A DNA stretch of 9,622 bases, from NCBI GenBank assembly GCA_035946955.1, contig DASYYE010000053.1, forward strand, positions 1-9,622, given 5' to 3'. Below the pieces are notes generated by a model. The model was not told where the DNA came from and searched no databases. It was given only the letters and a program-made list of their open reading frames with translations. The first letter of the stretch is position 1; each line of letters starts with the position of its first letter. This DNA is from DASYYE01 sp035946955. GTDB taxonomy: Bacteria; Actinomycetota; Actinomycetes; Streptosporangiales; Streptosporangiaceae. Positions 1 to 6,100 of this stretch are shown one piece after another. The translations under genes were made by a program, and so were the position numbers.

Positions 1-1
1 G

Positions 2-526
2 ACATTCACGCCAACGGTGTCCGGCACCCGCACCGGCAGCCTGACCATCGCCAGCAACGCGTCGAACAGCCCGGCCACGGTCGCCCTGACCGGCACCGGT
101 GCCGGCCCGGTGAACCTTGCGCTGGACCAGCCGACCTCGGCGAGCGGCTACACCCAGGTGTACGTGCCCGCCAATGCCGTGGACGGCAATACCAGCAGCT
201 ACTGGGAGAGCACAGACAACGCATTCCCGCAGTGGCTCCAGGTCGACCTCGGCGCCACGAAGAGCTTCAGCCGGATCGTGCTCGACCTCCCGCCGTCTAC
301 CGCGTGGGGGACCAGGACACAGACGCTGTCCGTCCTGGGCAGCGACGACGGATCCAGCTTCACCACGATCATGGGGTCGGCCGGATACACGTTCAACCCC
401 GCGACCGGCAATACGGTGACGATCACCTTCCCGTCCGCCAGTTACCGCTACGTGCGGCTGAACTTCACCGCCAACACCGGCTGGCCAGCCGGACAGGCCT
501 CTGAGTTCCAGGTCTGGAACAGCTGA
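2..526 (+). CDS. Partial secreted protein with C-terminal discoidin (F5/8 type C / CBM32-like) domain
   Basis: Only the last 174 codons lie in the window and the reading frame is open from base 2, so the true start is upstream. The GTG at 17 is internal to a domain and is not a start. The first ~35 residues (TFTPTVSGTRTGSLTIASNA, then a segment ending VALTGTGA) look like the last strands of an anchor-D/ASH-type beta-sandwich, a module common in exported bacterial proteins. From about residue 38 a discoidin domain runs to the stop: NLALDQPTSASG at the start, AVDGNTSSYWES, then QWLQVDLGATKSFSRIVL, and a closing YRYVRLNF...ASEFQVWNS. Known for the family: such domains bind galactosides and other glycans and are usually appended to glycoside hydrolases or surface proteins. 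The catalytic or anchoring part is outside the window, so substrate and enzyme class cannot be given. The TGA is followed at once by a hairpin terminator. Confidence 0.9.
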   Translation, partial: TFTPTVSGTRTGSLTIASNASNSPATVALTGTGAGPVNLALDQPTSASGYTQVYVPANAVDGNTSSYWESTDNAFPQWLQVDLGATKSFSRIVLDLPPSTAWGTRTQTLSVLGSDDGSSFTTIMGSAGYTFNPATGNTVTITFPSASYRYVRLNFTANTGWPAGQASEFQVWNS

Positions 527-532
527 CCCGAG

Positions 533-569
533 CTTGCGGTGCCGCCGGACCGCCCGGCGGCACCGCAAG
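533..569. terminator. Perfect 16-bp hairpin between convergent genes
   Basis: Arms 533-548 (CTTGCGGTGCCGCCGG) and 554-569 are exact reverse complements around a 5-base loop. It begins six bases after the discoidin-protein stop and lies 36 bases from the stop of the convergent oxidoreductase gene, so it can serve both strands. There is no U-tract, as is usual for actinobacterial terminators. Confidence 0.85.
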
Positions 570-604
570 TCCCGACGGCCGGTGACGCCGCATGGCGGAG
601 CGGG

Positions 605-1045
605 TCAGCGTGGTTCGCAGATGACCACGGGAATGTCGCGCTTGGTCCGGCGCTGGTAGCTGGCGTAACCCTGGTAGGCCCCGGTGATCCGCGGCCACAG
701 TTCGGCCTTTTCCTCGGCTGACGCCGTGCGTGCCCGCATAGGCCGTCGCTGGCCGTTGATGGACAGCTCGATGTCGGGGTTCGCGACCAGGTTGCGGTAC
801 CAGTCGGGGTCGCGGTCGTCGCCGCCCTTGGAGGCCACGATCACGACCCGGTCAGCTTCGGCCACTGGTGCGGTGAGCATGGTCGAGCGCGGCTGCCCCG
901 ACTTGCGGCCAACCGTGTGGAGTTCCACAACCGTCATCCCGAGTACCGAACCCAGGGCCCGGCCACCGCTCACCCGCAGGAGCGCGCGGTGGGTCCTGCT
1001 CATGTTCTTGAGGAATATGTCGGCCAGATTTTGCTGCACGGTCAT
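605..1045 (-). CDS. F420 (deazaflavin)-dependent nitroreductase/oxidoreductase, Ddn family
   Basis: 146 aa, a normal length for this small split-barrel family. Family signatures are present in order: TVGRKSGQPRS (residues 44-54), VASKGG (70-75), PDWYRNLVANP (80-90) and the C-terminal YASYQRRTKRDIPVVICEP (about 127-145). In Ddn-type proteins these segments build the pocket for the deazaflavin cofactor F420. Members reduce quinones, nitroaromatics or unsaturated compounds using F420H2. The substrate of this one cannot be read from sequence. It follows the GNAT gene on the same strand with 9 bases between stop and ATG. No Shine-Dalgarno sequence is visible before the ATG. A TANNNT hexamer instead sits exactly where a leaderless promoter would need it (see 1052-1057). 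The gene is therefore either translationally coupled to the GNAT gene or also made from its own leaderless transcript. Confidence 0.92.
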   Translation of the reverse strand: MTVQQNLADIFLKNMSRTHRALLRVSGGRALGSVLGMTVVELHTVGRKSGQPRSTMLTAPVAEADRVVIVASKGGDDRDPDWYRNLVANPDIELSINGQRRPMRARTASAEEKAELWPRITGAYQGYASYQRRTKRDIPVVICEPR

Positions 1046-1051
1046 GTGGCG

Positions 1052-1057
1052 ACATTA
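1052..1057 (-). promoter_or_regulatory. Candidate -10 box for leaderless transcription of the F420 oxidoreductase
   Basis: On the minus strand the hexamer TAATGT occupies -12 to -7 relative to the ATG at 1045, the exact spacing of an actinobacterial -10 (TANNNT) for a transcript starting at the A of ATG. It overlaps the TAA stop of the GNAT gene. No convincing -35 box is seen 16-18 bases further upstream. The call rests on position and on the absence of a Shine-Dalgarno sequence. Confidence 0.4.
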
Positions 1058-1843
1058 CCCATTAGCAGGGGTCCAGACGTACGGGGTGGTCCGCGCCAGC
1101 ACGGCGAAGCCCAGGCGCCCGAGGATGGGCTCGCTCTCAGGCGAGGCGTCCACCTGCAGGTACCGGTAACCGCGCTGGACGGCGAGCCGGGCACGGTAGG
1201 CGACGAGGGCGCGGTAGATCCCCTGGCCACGCCAGGCGGGCAGCGTCCCGCCGCCCCACATGCCCGCGAACTCCCGGCCCGGGATGAACTCGACCCTGGC
1301 CGAGCAGACGGGTTCGTCACCGGCCACCGCCACCACCATGGCCGTCAGCTCCGGAGCGTCCCGCAGCTGCGCGGTCAGCGACCGGCGGAGCCGGGAGTGG
1401 TCCGTGCCGAAGACCCGCTCGTGGACGTCGATCAGCATGCCCACACCGGCCGCGTCGGTCACGGGCACCAGCCGCACCCCAGGCGAGAGTGCCACTTCCG
1501 TGGCCACGGCCGAGGAGTCCGCGACCATGAGGGCTTCCGCGGGCTCAGCTGCGAACCCGGCCCGCAGCAGGCGTGCTGGCAGGTCCGGCGGCCGGTCGTA
1601 GTCGTAGAGCTTCCACTCGAACTCCTCGCCCCGGTCACGGAAATAGGCGGCCTGCGCGGCGATCACCGAATCCGCGTCCGAGTCGCTCAGGTCCGACCAG
1701 GTCACCCCCGACCAGCCATGGCCGTTGACTGTCGCCCAGCGCACCACCGGGCCGTCCACCTCGACCAGGGCCCCCGAGCCGTCTGGCAGGACGCTGCGAC
1801 GGACCTGGGCGTCATAGGCGGCGAGAACAACATCAGGTTCCAC
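1055..1843 (-). CDS. GNAT-family N-acetyltransferase
   Basis: 262 aa from the GTG at 1843. The C-terminal part carries the acetyl-CoA-binding GNAT core: a beta-strand (AGMWGGGTL), then PAWRGQGIYRALVAYRARLA around residues 202-221, where RGQGIY is the pyrophosphate-binding R/Q-x-x-G-x-G/A loop. It closes with VDASPESEPILGRLGF, the usual strand-helix end of the fold. The N-terminal ~110 residues (WATVNGHGWSGVTWSDL; AAYFRDRGEEFEWKLYDYD) resemble the first half of two-lobed actinobacterial GNATs, where only the second lobe keeps the cofactor loop. The acceptor substrate is unknown. Start choice: the frame can extend to a TTG at 1879 (274 aa), but the GTG at 1843 has a GGTGG-like element 9 bases upstream and gives a more natural N-terminus. 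An ATG at 1884 is out of frame. It is probably co-transcribed with the downstream F420 oxidoreductase. Confidence 0.9.
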   Translation of the reverse strand: MEPDVVLAAYDAQVRRSVLPDGSGALVEVDGPVVRWATVNGHGWSGVTWSDLSDSDADSVIAAQAAYFRDRGEEFEWKLYDYDRPPDLPARLLRAGFAAEPAEALMVADSSAVATEVALSPGVRLVPVTDAAGVGMLIDVHERVFGTDHSRLRRSLTAQLRDAPELTAMVVAVAGDEPVCSARVEFIPGREFAGMWGGGTLPAWRGQGIYRALVAYRARLAVQRGYRYLQVDASPESEPILGRLGFAVLARTTPYVWTPANG

Positions 1844-2030
1844 CCGGGAAGACCACCACTGCGGGCCCAACGGGCGCAACTCATTAACCCGGGGGCCAGC
1901 CGGTGGCGTGGTTTGTCACCAAGACCGGCCCGGAACGGGAAGATTTGGCCCAGACTGACGCTGTGCCGGCCGATGGTCACCCCCAGGGGATCCTACCCCG
2001 CTGGCCTCTCGGATCGGCCGCGCAGCCCTT

Positions 2031-2035
2031 GGAGG
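2031..2035 (+). promoter_or_regulatory. Ribosome binding site of the PNGase A gene
   Basis: GGAGG, five bases before the GTG at 2041. It decides the start: the frame is open from further upstream, including an ATG at 1903, but only the 2041 start pairs a strong Shine-Dalgarno sequence with a signal peptide beginning at residue 1. No convincing promoter was found in the divergent gap 1844-2030. Confidence 0.85.
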
Positions 2036-2040
2036 ATGTC

Positions 2041-3852
2041 GTGCGCCTGCCTTTCCTGTCCTATCGCCGAGGCCCTCTCATCGCGGCGGCTGCCGCCCTG
2101 GTACTGGCCTCGCTCGGCGGCACCGTCACGGCCCTGGCCGCGTCAAACGCCAGCCACGCCGACCACCCCCACCGTGTGGCGCCGCCCGCGCTCACCGGTC
2201 ATGCGGCCCAGGGCACCCACGGGCCCGTCACCACGGCCAACCCGCTCACGCTCGACCCGCCGATCCAGTCGCCGCCGACCAGACCGGTAGTGGTCACGAT
2301 CGCGGACAAAGCCGCCTTCGGCAACGGCACACCGCCGGTGACGACCACGGAGGCCCTGCCGAAGGGCCACTGGGCACAGGTCGTACTCGACGTCACGGGC
2401 ACTGAGTCCGGCCGCCAGTTCGACCGGCTCTGCGAGGTCTTCGACGGCCCGGCCGAGATCTTCCTCGGCGTGACCCCAGAGCCGACGCCGACGGGCATCA
2501 CCTGGCACGTCCGCAAGGACATCACCAGCTACCTGCCGATGCTCAGCGGCACCCAGACCTTCTCCACGTTCGTGGACAACTTCCTGAGCAGCACCGACAC
2601 CGGCATCCCCGTGATCACCGCGAAGCTGTTCTTCTACCCCGCCGACGGCGACTTCCAGCCCGCGCAGCCCGCCAGCCTCAATGACCCCGCGCTGGCTGGG
2701 GCCGCGGTCAACGAGACCGGGCCGGTGGCCGCGCCGCAGCACCCGACCGTGCCGACCGATATCGTGCCGATTCTCCCGTCCGGAGCCACCAGCACCCTGA
2801 ACACGGTCAACGCGGGCCAGACCCTCTCGGCCACCGTGACCCTGCCCACCAATGTCACCACCGCCACACTGGACCTCTACGCCGTCGCCCAGATCAATGA
2901 CGAGTTCTGGTGGTCGCTGGTGCCGGCGTTCCGGGAGATCGAGGTGTCCATCGACGGTAAGCCCGCCGGTGTGGTCTGGCCGTACCCCTACGTCTACACG
3001 GGCGGCGTCAACCCGCTCATCTGGCGGCCGCTCACCGGCATCCACACCATGGACATCCCGTCCTACCGGCTGGACCTGACCCCGTTCGCCGGGATGCTCG
3101 GCGGCACCCACACCATCTCGCTCACTGTCACCAACAACACCGGGTTCTGGCTGGCGGGTGGGAGCCTGATGCTCACCAACGGCGGCCAGGCGACGACCGG
3201 CGGGCCGGTCACCGACACGCTGACCTTCCCCACCACCTCGACGGTCAGCACCAGTAACGCCCTGGGCTCCACCTCCCAGCCGGTGACGACCGAGTCCGCC
3301 GCGACCTCCTACGAGATCTCCGGTCACATCACCCAGGGCGGGCGCACCTGGACGGACACGACCCGCCAGCAGTTGCAGTTCGGCGACGACCAGTCGCTCA
3401 TCAACCCGACCTGCTCCGGCCCCTGCTACCAGTGGGTGCACGGGGAACAGACACAGTCGGGCGCCGAGACAGTGTCCGGCCCAGGTGCCGACGTGCGCCG
3501 CAGTGACACCGCGAACTGGACCGTGGACGCGCCCAACGGGTTCCTGACCGACCCCACGGGCAACGACTTCTTCCTGCCCGCCGACGTCAACCAGCAGCTC
3601 ACCGACGTGGCCAAGCAGGATGCGGGGTTCTTCCACGGCTACCAGACCAGCCTGTCGGAGAGCATCATCGGCTACGGCGCCCTGGAGGAGGACAGCGGTG
3701 CCGCCAGCATCGCTGACGGTGACACCACCGGCACCATCACGGCGCAGTCCTCCGGCGGGTTCTTCGACAACTCGCTGTTCCAGCGGACGGTCGTGACCAG
3801 AGGCGGCGCGATCGTCCAGGACATCACCCAGCCCTCTGCCGGGACTCCATAA
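2041..3852 (+). CDS. Secreted PNGase A-family peptide-N4-(N-acetylglucosaminyl)asparagine amidase
   Basis: 603 aa from a GTG. An N-terminal signal peptide (two arginines at 9-10, hydrophobic core about 12-32, likely cleavage near ALA-A at 33/34) predicts export. The RR pair does not fit a clear Tat motif, so Sec is more likely. After a Pro/Thr-rich linker, the PNGase A N-terminal domain starts near residue 80. It has WAQVVLDVTGTESGRQFDR (about 111-129), FLGVTPEPTPTGITWHVRKD and DNFLSS, all family-typical. A second conserved block around residues 300-350 reads REIEVSIDGKPAGVVWPYPY, then TGGVNPLIWRPLTGIHTMDI, a hallmark of the family. Known for the family: plant PNGase A hydrolyses the glycosylamine bond of N-glycans, turning Asn into Asp, and accepts core alpha-1,3-fucosylated plant glycans. 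Whether this bacterial member does so is inference. Catalytic residues are not assigned here. It looks monocistronic, with a hairpin 18 bases after the stop. Confidence 0.88.
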   Translation: MRLPFLSYRRGPLIAAAAALVLASLGGTVTALAASNASHADHPHRVAPPALTGHAAQGTHGPVTTANPLTLDPPIQSPPTRPVVVTIADKAAFGNGTPPVTTTEALPKGHWAQVVLDVTGTESGRQFDRLCEVFDGPAEIFLGVTPEPTPTGITWHVRKDITSYLPMLSGTQTFSTFVDNFLSSTDTGIPVITAKLFFYPADGDFQPAQPASLNDPALAGAAVNETGPVAAPQHPTVPTDIVPILPSGATSTLNTVNAGQTLSATVTLPTNVTTATLDLYAVAQINDEFWWSLVPAFREIEVSIDGKPAGVVWPYPYVYTGGVNPLIWRPLTGIHTMDIPSYRLDLTPFAGMLGGTHTISLTVTNNTGFWLAGGSLMLTNGGQATTGGPVTDTLTFPTTSTVSTSNALGSTSQPVTTESAATSYEISGHITQGGRTWTDTTRQQLQFGDDQSLINPTCSGPCYQWVHGEQTQSGAETVSGPGADVRRSDTANWTVDAPNGFLTDPTGNDFFLPADVNQQLTDVAKQDAGFFHGYQTSLSESIIGYGALEEDSGAASIADGDTTGTITAQSSGGFFDNSLFQRTVVTRGGAIVQDITQPSAGTP

Positions 3853-3870
3853 CCCTCGCCTGAGCCTGGA

Positions 3871-3905
3871 GCGGGGCGCCGCCTGTCAATTGGGCGGCGC
3901 CCCGC
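3871..3905 (+). terminator. 13-bp GC hairpin terminator of the PNGase A gene
   Basis: Arms 3871-3883 (GCGGGGCGCCGCC) and 3893-3905 are exact reverse complements around a 9-base, A/T-containing loop, 18 bases after the TAA stop. No U-tract follows. It separates the PNGase A gene from the next plus-strand gene. Confidence 0.85.
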
Positions 3906-3939
3906 GTTGCGGCAGGGATGTTCTATGACATTCCGCAAC
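3906..3939. promoter_or_regulatory. Interrupted palindrome upstream of a promoter; possible operator
   Basis: Outer arms GTTGCGG (3906-3912) and CCGCAAC (3933-3939) are exact complements. Inside them lies a second near-symmetric pair, GGGATGT (3914-3920) and ACATTCC (3928-3934), around TTCTATG-like central bases; one of its positions is mismatched and it overlaps the outer arm. The element abuts the terminator on one side and ends six bases before the -35 box at 3946, a position suited to a regulator of the 4113 gene. A second termination hairpin is the alternative reading. Confidence 0.4.
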
Positions 3940-3945
3940 GGGGGG

Positions 3946-3975
3946 TTGACAAGGCTTTTAGCTGCGGACTAGGCC
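3946..3975 (+). promoter_or_regulatory. Candidate promoter of the cysteine-rich secreted protein gene
   Basis: A perfect TTGACA (3946-3951) is followed after an 18-base spacer by TAGGCC (3970-3975), close to the actinobacterial TAGRRT-type -10 but lacking the final T. The predicted start would be near 3982, leaving an untranslated leader of about 130 bases before the ATG at 4113. I saw no clear riboswitch or stable fold in that leader. Confidence 0.6.
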
Positions 3976-4100
3976 CATAGGCAGGGTTATTCACGAGTGC
4001 TGGGATGACCAGGGCCGGTCCATAGATCGATGCCACGTGCCCAAAGAACCCTCGTGCGCAGGACCGGTGTCCCTCCCCGCGGTATCCCAGCGACCCGCGC

Positions 4101-4107
4101 GAAAGGA
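4101..4107 (+). promoter_or_regulatory. Ribosome binding site of the 602-aa secreted protein
   Basis: GAAAGGA with a 5-base spacer to the ATG at 4113. It fixes the start, which coincides with an obvious signal peptide. An alternative open frame beginning at 4037 is a shadow. Confidence 0.85.
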
Positions 4108-4112
4108 CCACG

Positions 4113-5921
4113 ATGAGGAAGCGATGGGTCACTGTTGTCGCGACCGCGGGCAGTGTCGCGACGGTCTGTGCGTTGACTACGGCGGGTGTGTCAACCGCAG
4201 CAGCGAGCACCCACTCCGGTGGGGTGAGGCCAAACGCAACGAACATGGTCGACTGCAACGGTCACAGCCCCAAATACAAGGCTGTGAAGGCCGGCCTGGG
4301 GGGCCTGTGCACTGACCCGATAGCCGTGAACAAGTACGGGACCGCCTACCGGTTCCGCGACAACGGCGTCTACATCGGGCATGACGAACCATCCGTCAAG
4401 TTCATCTCGAACCAGCCGGGCAGCGGCAACCAGATGACCTACGTCATGCGGTTGTCGCGGGACCCGCGTGGGACACCGACGACATCACCGACCGGGACGA
4501 CAACTACCGACTACGCCGAACTGACACCGGCGGCCTGGTTCGGGCTGCCGATGTGCGACCGGAAGTCCTACCCGCAGAACCCATGCACACCGGACAGCGA
4601 CACCAACACGGGCGCGATCAACAACCCGAACGACGCTGGCTCGGCATTCATGGAACTGCAGTTCTACGCACCGAAGTTCCAGCCGTTCATCGATTCGCCG
4701 AGCTGCAACGCCCGCCGCTGGTGCGTCGCGCTGACCATCGACAGCCTGTCATGCACCTTCGGGTTCGCCACCTGCAACAACAACTGCATCGAGCCGGTCA
4801 ACTTCGCGTTCCTGCAAAGGAACGGCGTGCCGGCTGGCCCGCCCGGCCCGCAGTTGTCCGACACGGACACCATGTTCCCCAACAAAGAGACGCTGATGAT
4901 GAACCCCGGGGACACCCTGGTGGTGAACATCCGGGATACCAGTCAGGGGCTGATGACAGCCGTCACAGACCTGAATACCGAGCAAACGGGGTTCATGGTG
5001 GCCAGCGCGGCGAACGGCTTCATGGACACCAACATCGCCGACTGCACCGGCACGCCGTTCAGCTTCCACCCCGAGTACAGCACCGCGCAGCAGCAGAACC
5101 AGGTGCCGTGGGCGGCGCTGGAGGGCGGCGTCCTCATGCAGCAGGAGCTCGGGCACTTCGAGCCGTGCGACTCGGTCACCAACTCCTTCCCCATCAACGA
5201 CCACTTCGGGAACGGGGAGTCCTTCAGCGACCCGGGCACCGCGCAGACCTGTGTCGGCGGTTACGAGGGCGCCGGGAAGACCGGTGAGGGCCCGTGCAGC
5301 CTGACGACCGGAAATTGCGGTAGCGCCTCGACCGAGGGCGGGGCCGCATGCCCGTCCAACAACTTCGCCAGCGGGAACCTCTGCGAGTTCTCGGACGCGA
5401 TCTGTGCTCCCGCGGGCTCCCGCACCATCGATGTCAACGGCACTCCGGAGACGGTCAGCTGGCCAGTGGCCGGCTGCCAGGCCAATTTCTTCCAGAATGG
5501 GGACCTCGACTTCGAGGGGAGTGACTACGTGGCCGACTGGCCAGACGGCTCGAAGACCCACCCCACCTCGTTCGCCTATATCGGGCCCTTCACGGGCGGC
5601 CATACCTATCCCAACATCCAGTTCGAGACCGACCTGGCCGCATCGGAGATCACTTGCGACGTCGCGACCGGGGCGGGCTGTGCCGCTCCGCCGATCGGCC
5701 CGAACGGGCCAGCGTTCTACCCGTTCTGGTCACTGGCACATGGCCCGGAGGGCGGATGCGTGTGGAACTTCGGTAACAACATCGCTGGCCGGACCGTGCA
5801 GAACTTCGGCATGGACGCCGAATACGGCACGCCGGACGTCGCCAGGTTCGGTGGCACGCTGACCAGCCCGGTGATGAGTAACCCGCAGCTAGGATCCTGC
5901 CGTTCCGGCGGCCGGGCCTAA
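4113..5921 (+). CDS. Secreted cysteine-rich protein of unknown function
   Basis: 602 aa. I do not recognise a named family. A Sec signal peptide is clear: MRKRW, hydrophobic stretch 6-30, likely cleavage after AAA at 29-31. C19 is not in a lipobox, so a free secreted protein is expected. The mature part has 22 cysteines by my count, an even number suited to disulfides. Five lie within about 26 residues near 197-226 (SCNARRWCVALTI, LSCTFGFATCNNNC), with another cluster in the second half. It is rich in Asn, Gly, Pro, Thr and aromatics and has no transmembrane tail. Possible conserved cores are YVMRLSRDPRG, AAWFGLPMCD, MELQFYAPKFQPF, SFHPEYSTA, QQELGHFEPCDS (H348 and E350), TSFAYIGPFTGGHTYPNIQFETD and GGCVWNFGNNIAG. 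The pattern suggests a beta-rich extracellular enzyme or binding protein, but no catalytic motif is certain. It has its own promoter and terminator and follows the PNGase A gene, so a role on extracellular glycoproteins is possible but unproven. Confidence 0.88.
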   Translation: MRKRWVTVVATAGSVATVCALTTAGVSTAAASTHSGGVRPNATNMVDCNGHSPKYKAVKAGLGGLCTDPIAVNKYGTAYRFRDNGVYIGHDEPSVKFISNQPGSGNQMTYVMRLSRDPRGTPTTSPTGTTTTDYAELTPAAWFGLPMCDRKSYPQNPCTPDSDTNTGAINNPNDAGSAFMELQFYAPKFQPFIDSPSCNARRWCVALTIDSLSCTFGFATCNNNCIEPVNFAFLQRNGVPAGPPGPQLSDTDTMFPNKETLMMNPGDTLVVNIRDTSQGLMTAVTDLNTEQTGFMVASAANGFMDTNIADCTGTPFSFHPEYSTAQQQNQVPWAALEGGVLMQQELGHFEPCDSVTNSFPINDHFGNGESFSDPGTAQTCVGGYEGAGKTGEGPCSLTTGNCGSASTEGGAACPSNNFASGNLCEFSDAICAPAGSRTIDVNGTPETVSWPVAGCQANFFQNGDLDFEGSDYVADWPDGSKTHPTSFAYIGPFTGGHTYPNIQFETDLAASEITCDVATGAGCAAPPIGPNGPAFYPFWSLAHGPEGGCVWNFGNNIAGRTVQNFGMDAEYGTPDVARFGGTLTSPVMSNPQLGSCRSGGRA

Positions 5922-5938
5922 TCACGGCTGAGACCGCC

Positions 5939-5979
5939 CTGCTGTCCCGGCACCACCACAACCGGTGCTGGGACAGCAG
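5939..5979 (+). terminator. 16-bp hairpin terminator after the cysteine-rich protein gene
   Basis: Arms 5939-5954 (CTGCTGTCCCGGCACC) and 5964-5979 pair over 16 positions with one G-U wobble, around a 9-base loop. It starts 17 bases after the TAA stop. No U-tract. Confidence 0.85.
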
Positions 5980-6019
5980 CGGCGCCACACCCCGTCCCCC
6001 CTGTGGACAAGCGTTACCC

Positions 6020-6057
6020 GTTCAGATTTTCCCCCTCAGGGGGGCGAAAATCTGAAC
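6020..6057. terminator. Long palindrome with A/T outer arms, 3' of the prolyl-tRNA synthetase gene
   Basis: Bases 6020-6031 (GTTCAGATTTTC) pair exactly with 6046-6057. After one bulged C (6045), four further C-G pairs close a 5-base loop (TCAGG), giving 16 pairs in all. It lies 43 bases beyond the prolyl-tRNA synthetase stop and 98 beyond the convergent gene's stop, so a bidirectional terminator is the default reading. The T-run is on the 5' arm and the A-run on the 3' arm on either strand, which is the reverse of a classical intrinsic terminator. Confidence 0.55.
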
Positions 6058-6100
6058 TGCTAATTAGTGGATCATGGATCGACAGGTGGGCGGGCGCTGG

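Noticed and set aside
1903..2040. Upstream extension of the PNGase A frame to an ATG at 1903
   Set aside because: It would bury the signal peptide 46 residues in. GGAGG at 2031 and the GTG at 2041 fit far better.
2041..2140. Tat signal peptide on the PNGase A protein
   Set aside because: There is an RR pair, but it is followed by GPL and lacks the rest of the consensus. A Sec signal explains the segment equally well.
917..2290. Long plus-strand open frame (457 codons)
   Set aside because: It lies antisense to the GNAT and F420 genes and overlaps the true start of the PNGase A gene. Its product is Arg/Pro/His-rich with no domain, as expected of a GC-rich shadow frame.
2143..3636. Long minus-strand open frame (497 codons) opposite the PNGase A gene
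   Set aside because: The product is Gly/Arg/Val/His-rich and domain-free. The opposite strand has a signal peptide, ribosome binding site and family motifs.
4553..5603. Open frames on both strands inside the cysteine-rich protein gene
   Set aside because: Both give low-complexity Arg/His/Pro-rich or Gly/Val/Arg-rich products without start signals. The gene at 4113 has a signal peptide and ribosome binding site.
6020..6057. Palindrome read as an insertion-sequence end or attachment site
   Set aside because: No transposase, integrase, matching second end or target-site duplication is visible nearby.
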